From positions 43,046,307 to 43,110,306 of the forward strand of contig CM047426.1 in NCBI GenBank assembly GCA_026168455.1: a DNA stretch of 64,000 bases, given 5' to 3'. A program made the translations under genes and the position numbers. The stretch is from Theocolax elegans (Eukaryota; Arthropoda; Insecta; Hymenoptera; Cerocephalidae). Of the stretch, positions 53,540-64,000 are shown piece by piece. The notes below the pieces were generated by a model that was not told the origin of the DNA, did not search any database, and saw only the letters and a list, made by a program, of their open reading frames with translations. Positions within the stretch are counted from its first letter, which is position 1, and every line of letters starts with the position of its first letter.

Positions 53540-54635
53540 ATGGACGCTGATCAAACGAGACAATTTATCACCTCTATGCATAGCATGTCTTTGAACATGA
53601 CGATTCAATCTGCTACGATGCATATGCCGTTCTATGATCGTAAAAATATGCCTTTGAAAAATTTTATTCAAGATGTTGAAAATGACAGTGCAATAGCAGG
53701 AGATCAAGAAGCAGTTTTTATAAATGCTGTTAAATCTAAACTTAGAGGCTTAGCACGAGACTGTCTTGATGGAATAAAAATACAGACTGTTAAAGAATTA
53801 ACTAACGAATTAAAAAAATATTTTGCCCCTCGCCGAAGTTATACGGATTTCTGCACAGAATTACAAAATATTCGGATGTACCGCTCCGAAACTGTAACAG
53901 AATTTTTCCTTAGAGTCAACTGAAGCCGCTCTAATTAACGAATACGGCGCAGAGAACAATGCAAATTCACCGATCATAAAAGATATGGCTATAAAAGGAT
54001 TTTCAAAAGGATTAAGAGACGAGTTTAGTTATGGAGTAACTCTTAGCAATCCAGAAACTTTACAAGCTGCATATAATACCGCAATTAGACTAGAACAACA
54101 GTCTATGGTTAGATCACATCCTTTAGAAAATGCATACCAAACAAGAATGACCCGTAATGAATCTCCAAGACGCTCAGAGTATTTTAAACACGAAGAATAC
54201 CAACCAAGATCACCTCGTCGTGAATCACCCATACGGTTAGACGATTCTAAATACCATGACACTTATCAAAAAGATAAACGTTTATACAATTATAGACAAG
54301 ATTATGAAATGTCAAGACGAATTCTACAACGCGAAGGAAGCCCATATCAAAGGGAATCTAACTATGACAATTATCCAAATCGTTCTCTTAGTCCAAGTTT
54401 ACAAGATAGACGAACTAACGCATCCTATGATTCAAATTGGCGCGAATCTAGACGCGAAAGAAATTCTTTCCATCGTCAAGAAGAAAACGGATTCAACAGA
54501 CAATCAAGATCACCTTCACCTCATTTAAACTTCAACATGGTTCGGCAAAACAGCGCGTCTCCGAGCCCCAACCAAAACAAACCGCGCAACGTACGATTCA
54601 GCGACCAACCAAAGGAATCCGACTCGCCAAATTAG
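53540..54635 (+). pseudogene. gag: gag, with one frameshift
   Basis: It starts at ATG 53540 (MDADQTRQFITSMHSMSL) after an A-rich leader. The capsid-like part has PLKNFIQDVENDSAIAGDQE and FCTELQNIRMYRSETVTEFF. A one-base indel near 53920 makes the frame end at 53923, and the continuation TEAALINEYGAENN lies in another frame to 54635. The C-terminal third is rich in Arg and Ser (RSEYFKHEEYQPRSPRRESP) and has no CCHC zinc knuckle, as in errantivirus-type gag, so RNA binding probably depends on this basic tail. Confidence 0.85.
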
Positions 54636-57600
54636 TTAAATTCGCCCCAATAGTAACCCTTAAAATTCCAGAACTCAAAAGGACATACGGAAATTTTTTA
54701 ATCGACACTGGCTCGGACGCAAATTTAATTAAGTCAAACCGCTTTAAGACAAACCGTAGAAATAGAATACGAAGATACAATTAACCTTTTTGGAATATCC
54801 GGAAGTAGAGTATCTACTCTTGGATTTTGTGACCTTCATATCCAAGGAAGGCCCATAAATTTTCATTTAAGTGACAGCTTCTTACCGGATAATTGTGACG
54901 GAATACTAGGTACTGAATTTCTAGCAAAGGAAGAAGCCGAAATTTCTTTTCATAATAAACCTTTAATAACAACGAATGCACCTATTACGCCTATACCATT
55001 CATTATGCAAAACCAAAAGGAAACCAATTTTCAAAATGAAATAAGTGGACAATATTATGTCATCAAAGCTCGAACCAGACAAGCAATTTCTATTCCGGTA
55101 AAAAATGATTTACCTGAAGGATATATTGAACGTGTTAAACTACCTGAAGGAATATATTTATGTAACGCAGCTTTTAAAAATCATGGAAAAAAATGTTATG
55201 CTTTTATAGTAAATACTCACAATAGAGACACGAAAGTATATATACCTCCGCAGATAATAGAACCATTTGAGATAAATGACATAGTAGACGATTTCAGAGA
55301 TTTTCCTATCCCTACTGGTTCAGGTGAAAATTTCTATACACGACTTAAAGAATTAAAAAACAACTTACATCTTCAACATTTGACTGACGAAGAAATAAAT
55401 AGCATAATGCCTTTAATCGAAGAATACCAAGATATTTTTCATTTACCGAACGAGATTTTACCTGCCACCAACATTTGCACACATAAAATTCCAACAATAG
55501 ATGAACAACCTATAAATACACGGCAATACCGATATCCACCAACCAACAAAGAGGAAATAAATAAACAAATTAATCAAATGCTTGAACAGGGAATAATTGA
55601 AATATCTAGTTCCCCATACAATTCTCCGCTATGGATAGTGCCCAAAAAACCAGACTCTAAGGGTAATAAACGATGGAGATTGGTGATTGATTTTAGAAAA
55701 TTAAATGAAAAAACAATAGAAGATGCCTATCCACTACCCAACATCAGTAAGATATTGGATCGTTTAGGATCAGCAAAATTCTTTAGTATTTTTGATTTAT
55801 CAAGTGGGTTTCATCAAATATTAGTGGACAAAAAAGATAAGTGAAAACTGCATTCAGTACACCAGGTGGTCATTATGAATACGTTCGAATGCCCTTTGGC
55901 TTGAAAAATGCACCCGCACAATTCCAACGTGCAATGGAAATCGCGCTTTCCGGCCTCGTCGAAATAGAAGTATTTATTTATATTGACGACATAGTTGTAT
56001 ATGCAAGTTCATTACAAGAACATCAAAACAAATTGAAAAAACTATTTAAATTATTAAGATCAGCAAATCTACGTATACAACCCGATAAATGCGAATTCCT
56101 AAGAAAAGAAGTGTGTTATTTAGGACATATTATTTCCGATAAAGGAGTCCAACCAAACCCCGATAAAATTAAAGATGTACAAAATTTTCCAAGACCTAAA
56201 ACCCATAAAAACGTTAGAAAGTTTCTTGGTTTAGCTGGATATTATCGCAGATTCATTGAAAATTTTTGTAAACGAGCAAAACCACCATTAAAAAAAGACG
56301 CAGACTTTGTTTGGACTACCAAACAAGAAGATAGTTTTCAAGACTTAAAGGAGACCCTCTGTAGAGAACCAATTTTACAATATCCTGATTTTACTAAGCC
56401 ATTTGTTTTAACCTCCGATTCTTCTAACGTAGCTATTGGTGCAGTACTTAGCCAAAAACCAATAGGAAAAGATTTACCCATCGCATATACCTCTCGAGTA
56501 CTCAACAATGCCGAGAGAAATTATTCAACAACCGAAAAAGAATGTCTTGCATTTGTATATGCTGTAAATCATTTTAGACCCTATTTGTTTGGTCGCGAAT
56601 TTGTTCTCGTCACAGACCACAGACCACTAGTTTGGTTACATTCTGTGAATGATCCAAGTTCTCGATTAGTTCGATGGAGACTGAGATTAGCAGAATACCA
56701 GTATAAAATAGTCCATAAACCAGGAAAAGTAAATCTTAATGCTGATGCCCTATCGCGTAATTCACCCGAAGCAAATGCCTATCCGATCACTGAAGAAAAT
56801 TCAGAACATAAAAATCGAAAAAGAGGAAGGCCTCGAAAAGACCCTACATCAGTTAAACCTTTTCCACCGCCCATGACCTCAACACCCATTGCTCACCGAT
56901 TAAGATTAAAGGATTCATTAAAAGTTCAACCACCAACCTTGCCAAATTATGACGAATCTTCAGATGAAAGCGAAGAAGAAAACCTGAATGAAATAGTTGT
57001 ACCAAACAAGGAAGAATCACCCGCCCCTTCAATACATCGCAGTATGTTACCTAGTTTAATAACACCACCTCCCTACCTACCCCCGAAAGAACAGGAAATT
57101 TCAACAAATGACGAGAATATATCAGACCTATTTCACGTTAACAATGACGAAGACGATTCAAGTGATGAAGAAACATCTTCAAAGCTAGAAGATATTGCAA
57201 AGGAATTACAACATCATGAATCTGATCCTTCATTTTCAGATTTAGAAAATGCTATTGATAGAATCAAATCCATTGCTGAAGATATAAGGATGATGTATTC
57301 ACTCTTAGATGAAGAAACAAATATTGATCAGATTCATAAAAATAACAATCAATCTTACCCTTCAACTTCCTCTTCCAATCTCCCTACTTCCAAGAACCTT
57401 AGTAATTCTGATAATCCAAACCAGACTGACCAACCTAAACCTTTGTCTCACTCTACACCTCTCCACATCCGACCTAACCTACCCCGTTATACTCCCTTAC
57501 ACGAATTAACCGTACCGCAAGAAGAAGACGAAGAAGATTACGATAGTGATGAAGATAATCATAACTCACAAGAAGAAAATAGGGAACTAGATAATCTCGA

Positions 57601-57964
57601 ACCTAGGGATCTACTATCGCGAAATATACCAGACGAAATAGAGATAAAAGATAGCACTTCACCCGAAAGAGCCACAATTATTGGTACAAGCGAATCACTA
57701 ACCTTTAGAAAAATGAATTATGTTCACTTTATGTCTGCTGATTGTGAATTAACTAAACCAATTAAAAAATTACTATATGAGATCAGAGCACTTAATCTAG
57801 AAGCAATTAGAGACAAGCATCCTTTAAAAGGACAAATTATCATCACACAAAAAGGAAAGTTTAAAACATTCCATATAATCTGTAAATCCAAACATTTCGA
57901 TAAAATCGATTCAAACGACATTAAAAGCGACATTATATTTAGATATATATATGCAAAATTGTAA
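54600..57964 (+). pseudogene. pol: pol: protease, reverse transcriptase, RNase H and acidic linker
   Basis: The protease active site FLIDTGSDANLIK lies at 54697-54735, with a frame change soon after. The RT has GIIEISSSPYNSPLWIVPKK, WRLVIDFRKLNEKT and FSIFDLSSGFHQILV; a frame break at 55841-55844 (TGA) precedes FSTPGGHYEYVRMPFGLKNA and the active site FIYIDDIVVY. RNase H follows (LTSDSSNVAIGAVL, TEKECLAFVYAV, VTDHRPL, LNADALSRN). After it comes an unusual linker of more than 300 residues, rich in Asp, Glu, Ser and Pro, with an AT-hook-like RKRGRPRK at about 56818-56841. The frame closes at 57964, before integrase. Confidence 0.9.
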
Positions 57965-58094
57965 AATGCTGGTGTAACAAATGATTGTTTCAATAAAGGT
58001 ATAGCCTGATGAGGATGGAGGACTTCCATCGAAACGTCGCCAATTAAATAAATTAAATGGTTAGTTCACTAAAAATCGATAAAAACGCCTCCTT
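57930..58094 (+). other. Short insertion interrupting pol
   Basis: Pol homology breaks near DSNDIKS (about 57918-57930) and resumes at NQLRGRIEQIYDIKSGL (58098). The roughly 150 bp between contain several stops and a hairpin GATGGA/TCCATC set between CTGATGAG and CGAAAC, which mimics a hammerhead core but has no closable stem III. Confidence 0.5.
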
Positions 58095-59360
58095 TTGAAC
58101 CAACTGCGTGGACGAATAGAACAAATTTATGACATTAAAAGCGGTCTAGAGAAGCTTAAAACAATATTACCCAAGGATAAAGTCAACGAATTTAGAATCT
58201 CAAGAATACACGATGAAACCGATTCTCTCCCAAGTAATGGTTTATTAAAGATATTAACAGATGTATTCGAAAATAGTCCAATAAAAATAACGCTTTGTTA
58301 TGGTCAAAGCATTTTTACACCTGAAGAAACAAGAGAGATAATATTAAAGGAAGGCCACGATAGTCTAATAGGAGGACACAAATGAATCACCAAAACATAC
58401 AAACGCATCAGAGAAAAATTTTATTGGCCCAATATGAAAAACGAAATCACTGAATATGTTAGGACTTGTCGCACCTGTCAAACCCAAAAAATAACAAGAA
58501 TAAAAACTAAAATGCCGATGATAATTACAGATACCCCAATTGAACCTTTTTCGAAAATTGCGCTAGATACAGTCGGGCCATTACCCACAACACCAAACGG
58601 AAATAAACATATTTTAACAATGCAATGTTTATTAACTAAATATTGCATAGCTGTTCCAGTATCAGATATAAAAGCTACAACAATCGCACATGCATTCGCC
58701 ACTCATTTTATCTCAATTTATGGAGCACCCTCGATAATACTTACAGATAGAGGAACACGTTTTTTAAATAAAATATTTAGAGATCTAGCAAAAATATTTA
58801 AGATTGATCACGTTACTACTTCCGGTTACATGGCTCAAAGCAACGGATCACTTGAGAGAAGCCATATTGTCCTATCAGAATATCTGAAAAATAACATTGA
58901 ATATTATGAAGATTGGGACAATTTGGTATCGTTTGCCATGTTCTCATATAATACTTCCGAACATGCTGCAACTAAATTTACCTCTTATGAGATGGTATTC
59001 GGAAGACCAGCTAGATCTCCATCATCTATTTTTCTTGGCAATGATATAGTTACATATTCTGATTATGTTTCTGAACTAGTTACGAGGTTGAATGAAATCC
59101 ATTTGCAAGGAGCTCAAAATTTAAATAAAGCCAAATTAAAAGAAAAATATTACTATGATCAAAATGCCACAAAAGTAGATTTTAATGAGGGAGATGAAGT
59201 TTTAGTCCTCCGAGAACCCAAGAAAAACAAACTAGATAGCCAATATCACGGTCCATACAAAATAGTAGAAATAACTGAAAAAAATAATATTATACTAGAA
59301 GATGAAAACGGTAAACGTTTTCTAAAACATCCAAATAAGCTCAACATATTCAATAGTTGA
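58095..59360 (+). pseudogene. pol: pol: integrase
   Basis: A tether-like segment (KITLCYGQSIFTPEE) leads to the H2C2 zinc domain HDSLIGGHK, a TGA at 58383, then IRE-KFYWPNMKNEI and CRTCQTQK. The catalytic core has ALDTVGPLP (Asp 1), IILTDRGTRFLN (Asp 2) and SNGSLERSH (Glu), so the DDE triad is complete. The C-terminal part ends with a GPYKIVEI barrel-like block and HPNKLNIF. The single TGA within the zinc domain and the insertion before it break the reading frame. The protein would insert the proviral cDNA. Confidence 0.9.
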
Positions 59361-59372
59361 AACTTTTTGCAG
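59357..59372 (+). promoter_or_regulatory. Probable splice acceptor for envelope mRNA
   Basis: AACTTTTTGCAG ends at 59372, 18 bp before the envelope ATG at 59391 and just after the integrase stop. This is the expected position for the acceptor of a spliced subgenomic mRNA. Confidence 0.55.
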
Positions 59373-59390
59373 ATTTAATCAAAGGCTAAA

Positions 59391-61303
59391 ATGGAAAAAA
59401 TGAACATGCGGATTTGGTTCATTCTATTTACAACCCTACGATCGACTTCCACAGAATTAATTATTGGATATAATTGCGGAGGCCACGGATTAAATATAAC
59501 TAGGATTTCAACTTTAAGCGTAAAGGAATGCGACATAATACCTCGAACACAAATTACACAGAAATTTATACGCCTTTTATAAACAGCAAAGTATGGTATC
59601 ACCGAAGTAAAACAATGTAAAATAGAAATATCGCGAATCATCTATCATTGTGGGATGTATTCACATATGTCAATAGTATCAGGAGGTCAACTGGAATATA
59701 TTCAAGAAGTTTCCAGGAAAGGTTGCGAAGAATTACACACCACAGGTATTATGAAACTAGGATATAATACAATTATATCAGGATTACAACCCAACACTAC
59801 CACTGTTCGACCAGTCACATTAGCAGGATCACTGAAGCCCGATGGCACTTGCAAAGGCACTCAATACTCCGAAATGCATGGAACATGGGACAATATTGTA
59901 GTGCAAGCTAGTGTCAAAATAACTTTAATCTCATATATTGCAAGCACAAACACTAATAATAATCAAATCCGATTAAAATCTGGCACTGTTTGTAAATTAT
60001 CTAAGGAAACCTGCATGGACAACCTAGAAGGACAAACCTTTTGGAAAAATACACCATCAACAAACTGTCATTTTGAAGATTATCAAGTTTTATATGAAGG
60101 AATGGCACACGTAACCACCAACTTGGATGAACACGTACCTAAACCTTTATTTACCGTTATAAATCGGGATTATACCTTTTCTGTGGTTACGTGTTTCTTA
60201 AAACCGAGCACCCTAAATTATTTATATCAGAATCAAGCGATAATGAAGCCCCTTTTGCGCAAACAGAAAAATCTCTACCTGAAAATATTGATATGTTCAC
60301 ATATGTTAATTCCAAATTTGTTTATGTAGAACGTCATGTTCGTAGGCAAATGGATTGTTTATATCGTGACATTTTGATGCAGAGGTGTCTGACAGAAAGA
60401 AAAATTCTTAAAAATCTCCTTTCGCTTTCCACTATCAAACCAAATGAATTTGCTTATAACCTAATGGGAGAATCAGGATATATTGCAGTCATTACAGGAG
60501 AAGTTATTAGATTAATAAAATGCTTACCAACGCAAGTAACCATCAGACGCCCCGAAAATTGTTTTATTGAATTACCAGTTTGGAAATCAAACAAAACCTA
60601 TTTCCTCACGCCGAAAACACATATATTATTACGAAAAGGAACCGAAATACCATGTGATGCAGCTATACCGTCCACTTATAAAATAAATGATCACTGGTAC
60701 GAATTCCTGCCTAATCCCAGAAAAACTACATTACCAGAGATTCTAGAACCAAATGTACCTTTTAATTGGAATTATGAAGATCCCGGAGCATTAGCGACAA
60801 GCGGAATTTATACCATGCAAGAACTCAATAACCTTCAAGAAAGAATTATGTTCCCAATGGAACAGCCTGCCGTTTTAAATACACTTACACGTGGAATAAC
60901 TGGACAACCAATAGAAGAACAGCGCATTTCAATCCACAATCTCCTGAACGAAGAAACAATCGAACGCATGACTACATCATTTTGGTATGGATTATGGAAT
61001 AAATTTTCCATCTTCGGTAACGCAATTTCTGGAATACTCGGAGTTTATTTTAAAATCAAAATCATCAAGGCAACTGCAGATACAGTTTTGCATGGTCACG
61101 CTTTACATCAAGCATATGGCTGGCCTATAAGATTGTTAGCTGCTGTATGGAATTCACTAACTCAATTATTACTACATTCTGCTCATAGAATGCATCAACA
61201 ACCAGATATAGGACCTACAGAACCCGCCGAAATTATAGCAACAGAAGGACAGAAAGAAGCTAAAACTAATCCTATTCGTGTCCTATCCTCAGAAATACCG
61301 TAA
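59391..61303 (+). pseudogene. env: Envelope glycoprotein, chuvirus-like
   Basis: It starts at ATG 59391 with a hydrophobic signal-like segment (IWFILFTTL), then ELIIGYNCGGHGLN. A frame break occurs at 59582 and a second at about 60200. The second half (60206-61303) has KFVYVERHVRRQMDCLYRDI, LMGESGYIAVITGEVIRLI, a Cys-rich region, LATSGIYTMQELNNL, MFPMEQPAVLN and a late hydrophobic stretch that could be the membrane anchor. This pattern fits glycoproteins of chuviruses (negative-strand RNA viruses), a type known to have been captured by insect LTR retrotransposons, rather than baculovirus F-type errantivirus Env. The assignment is from motif memory. Confidence 0.72.
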
Positions 61304-61520
61304 TGAGAATAACTTTCTGTCAGATATTTCTTCAAAAACATGTATCACAAAATAAAAATTATATACATTTATATAACTTAAGCTGTAGTTAAATAGTAGA
61401 ATTGTAATTAGATAAAAGTAGTTAGAACAACTAACCAAACTAAATAGATTTAATAGACTATTTTATTGTAACAAAAAAAAAATAAATAAATACAAAAATA
61501 AAATAATCTTCTTATATGTA

Positions 61521-61533
61521 ATTATAATTTCAG
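61521..61533 (+). promoter_or_regulatory. Probable splice acceptor for the fourth ORF
   Basis: ATTATAATTTCAG ends at 61533, 39 bp before the ATG at 61572. Confidence 0.5.
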
Positions 61534-61571
61534 CTGCAGAACTGCTGTAACTTTAACACATTTACATAAAT

Positions 61572-62273
61572 ATGAAAATTCCATGTAATAATATTTTGCT
61601 CACTTCTGCCAAGAGGAAACGAAAGCGAGGAGGCAAAAATACACGTCTACGTTGGGAATATAAAAGATTCATGATGGCTTCGAATGCTACAAACGCAAAT
61701 ATGGGTCCTACAGATTTTAAAGAATATTTAGAGCAAAACAATGTAGAATTGTCAAATATATTTTTTGTACACGAAATAGTTAAAGTTGATGAAGATTCGA
61801 AAAACTATTACACGACACCTATAGAGACTCAAGAATAGGATCCACTATTTATAAATCCAGAAATATTAGAAAAAATTCACAAGCAGGATAACAAAGACGA
61901 TGAAAGTCATTCAGATCGAGAAATCATAAATACCGACAGAACACTGGAAAAACCACCTACCAAACATCAAATTGTGCAAAGACTTAGCCCTATCTCATTA
62001 ATAGAAAAAGAAACATATTCCCCGGACTATAGACCACCAACACCTCGCTACTCTCCTCCACGCGATATCAAACAGACGAAAAATAAAAAGGAAAAGCGAA
62101 CAAAAAAACATAGAAAACACAAAAGAGATAAAAAGGAAACACGAGAATACAAACTAAAGAAAAGGAATCCTGAACAACATCATAAGAAAAATGAGCCAAA
62201 ACCCTTCAAAATTCCGAAAACCAAGACCTTTAATCCAGGACCACCAGGACAAACGCAAGCAGTATTATTTTAA
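61572..62273 (+). pseudogene. Fourth ORF, basic accessory-like protein
   Basis: From ATG 61572 to the stop at 62271-62273 there are 233 codons interrupted by one TAG at 61836-61838, in the same frame throughout. The N-terminal part has SAKRKRKRGGKNTR, like a nuclear localisation signal; a middle acidic part follows (DNKDDESHSDRE); the C-terminal part is strongly basic (KKEKRTKKHRKHKRDKKETR) and ends PGPPGQTQAVLF. I know of no match. The composition suggests an RNA- or chromatin-binding regulator. The single stop in a long clean frame implies it was recently functional, or is read through. Confidence 0.65.
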
Positions 62274-62317
62274 TGCATTTTTTTTCTTTGGAAGAGTTAC
62301 CGTACGGCAACTTTCCA

Positions 62318-62331
62318 AATTAGGAGGGTCA
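62318..62331 (+). other. Polypurine tract of the retrovirus
   Basis: AATTAGGAGGGTCA immediately precedes TGTAAGGAATAG, the likely LTR start at 62332. Confidence 0.7.
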
Positions 62332-64000
62332 TGTAAGGAATAGAAAAATTTTATTATTATTTTATAACTATAATACAATTGTAACTATAGATATACATCG
62401 TATCTATAAATTCTAAATGAAACTGTTACAAAAAAAAGTCAATCTGTTGTATCTTTACAAAAGAAAATTATAATCAAAGAGTCTCTCAGTTTAGTCAGAC
62501 GCGTATCATCGAAATGTAAATATTCAGCTAAGAAGTCATAACTTAGTTTTCACAGTTTAAAAGAAACATATACACTCTTTTTAATTTGAAAGTTGCTTAC
62601 AATCTTTTAAAATATTTAAGTTAATTTTTAATTATGCATTATTACATTTATATTTCATATTTTCGTATTCAACCATTAAGTTACAGAAAGTATTTTGTAG
62701 TACCATTATACTGTAAAGAGTGATTGAATAAATAAAAATTAAATATGTAATCATTGATTCAATTAAATATTATTAAAAAAAAAAACAATATATAATAATT
62801 GAACGTATATACGTGTATATATGTATGCGTATATGAATGTACGTATACATTTGTATATGTTTAATTCAATTACTCTTCAGTATTGCCGACTTTATAATAA
62901 TTAATAAAATTGTGTTATGTCTTAAATAAACAGATAAAATAGGTTTATATTATAAATAATAAATTTGATAATTTATACAAGGAATAAAGGTAATATGTTA
63001 TATTCAATGGTCAACTAATTCTACAATTCATTTAATTTTTTTTGGGAATTAAATAAATTTTCCTTGTATAAAATACATAATAGTTCAAATGATAAATACA
63101 ATTTAAATTATACAATAAGATATATTAGCAAACACTAATTTATTATATATTAATTTCAATTCTTATATTAACTTGACAAAATATAAAATTGTAAAAGGAT
63201 AAAATAATTCAAGAATTTCCCAAGCAAGAATATATATATAGCAAAATAAGATTTCCTTTTTATAATCAATAAACGACGATATTTAACAATGTTGATAGCA
63301 GTAGATTTATATAAACTTGTTATTTATTTTAATAAGGATTCAGATAACAACTTTCAATATATTTATAAATATTAGAATATTAAAGTAATAGTTATAACAC
63401 ATAATTTTTCAATTTATTGTTTTACATTTTATAAACGAAAAAAAGGGATATCCTTATTAAATGAAACAAATTCGAAATTGAATCAATGTATAAATATGTC
63501 AAAATAACAGAAATGGAGTAATAATTATAGTTAAAAGGAAGATGCATTATAATTTGAATATACGTCGAATAATCAAAAGGGGAAGTAAGGAGAAATAAGA
63601 TCTACTCCCACTAATTAATCGATGCTCCTCGACCGATTGTATATAAGAGGGCAGAAAATTCGGTATCGAAGATTTGTCATATGCTCATAAGCATTGATAG
63701 TTCGACGGTTGCGTCCCATAGGAGCAACATCTTTTTCATCACTTATTTCATACGCGTTATAGTGTTACTCGTGTTTCGGTAATTCGATTTTTCTTTTTAT
63801 TATTTCATATATTGTGAATCGTGCCTGTTTGCTTTAAGATTTGTAAGTAAAAAAAGAAATATTTGAATAATATACATATATGTTATGAACAAAAATAAAA
63901 TATTTTATTTTATATGCTACCTTATCCGATACACAAAATAACGCTGTTAAACTGCGTTATTTTACTATATCTTTAAAATTTTTTTTATCTTATGCTGTTG
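62332..64000 (+). repeat. 3' LTR, incomplete at the window edge
   Basis: It begins TGTAAGGAATAG after the polypurine tract and is strongly AT-rich with no open frame. It contains a TATA box at 63640-63650. At 1669 bp and not yet ended, it is a long LTR. There is no matching 5' LTR before gag in this window. Confidence 0.6.
63640..63650 (+). promoter_or_regulatory. LTR core promoter
   Basis: TATATAAGAGG is followed about 25-35 bp downstream by pyrimidine-rich start-like sequence (GATTTGTCATATG). A more GC-balanced leader follows to 63840, as expected for R-U5. Confidence 0.55.

Larger units (their letters stand above)
53506..64000 (+). mobile_element. Ty3/gypsy endogenous retrovirus with envelope and extra ORF
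   Basis: The order is gag, protease-RT-RNase H, linker, integrase, envelope, fourth ORF, polypurine tract, 3' LTR, all plus strand. The element runs off the right end of the window within its 3' LTR, so the LTR end and right target duplication are unseen. A 5' LTR is not recognised upstream of gag, where the LINEs and the SINE have inserted. Each main gene has one or a few frame breaks, so the copy is defective but fairly young. Confidence 0.9.

Noticed and set aside
52565..53540. 5' LTR of the gypsy retrovirus
   Set aside because: No similarity to the sequence after 62332 could be seen, so the 5' LTR is not called.
58000..58050. Hammerhead ribozyme in pol
   Set aside because: The CUGAUGA and GAAA boxes and stem II are present, but no stem III or cleavage triplet can be placed on either side.

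Overview
This looks like an arthropod nuclear genome, most likely an insect and plausibly a hymenopteran. It is very AT-rich, has split-gene signals and is made almost entirely of transposable elements in several nested layers. The only clear cellular coding sequence is one intact exon (25194-25380, minus strand) that reads as homogentisate 1,2-dioxygenase and has correct splice sites. Species and element family names are judgements from motifs; no database was searched.

Layout, left to right. 1-3800: AT-rich DNA, a 1.1 kb palindromic TA-flanked element (625-1761), a 22-bp minisatellite and a dead mariner-type transposase tail. 3800-9600: a decayed Polinton/Maverick with remnants of DNA polymerase B, integrase with chromodomain, penton-like minor capsid, major capsid and adenain-like protease. 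10460-15060: a decayed R1-like non-LTR retrotransposon whose 3' UTR was split by a TIR element (13660-14930). 15115-18010: an old repeat split by a second TIR element (15364-16689, shown by comparison with an unoccupied copy near 2430-2700), a broken minus-strand ORF and a tRNA-Gly-like SINE head. 18800-31640: LTR-retrotransposon fragments, fold-back elements, a pair of exactly equal 624-bp inverted arms (20901-22384), the host exon, and a scrambled minus-strand gypsy element with a 1.18 kb LTR. 31700-37600: CAACGTTG palindromes, a degenerate satellite and a large inverted duplication split by a solo LTR.

37600-44737 is the most interesting region. It is a tandem array of about 388-bp units, nine in one orientation and then about four inverted. 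Every complete unit carries a type III hammerhead self-cleaving ribozyme with all conserved core bases and two 14-nt loops that can form a 9-bp kissing helix. Three older relatives lie just upstream, and their kissing sequences have changed but still pair. The array is bracketed by a 12-bp direct repeat at the 3' end of a LINE. This is the signature of a retrozyme or viroid-like circular RNA that spreads by retrotransposition.

44750-52560 holds two CR1/L2-like LINEs, the plus-strand one nested in the start of the minus-strand one. 53054-53487 is a 5S-rRNA-derived SINE with a perfect 18-bp target-site duplication. 53540-64000 is a Ty3/gypsy-class endogenous retrovirus with gag, pol (carrying an extra acidic linker and an AT-hook), an envelope gene resembling chuvirus glycoproteins, a fourth basic ORF, two apparent splice acceptors, a polypurine tract and the start of a long 3' LTR with a TATA box.
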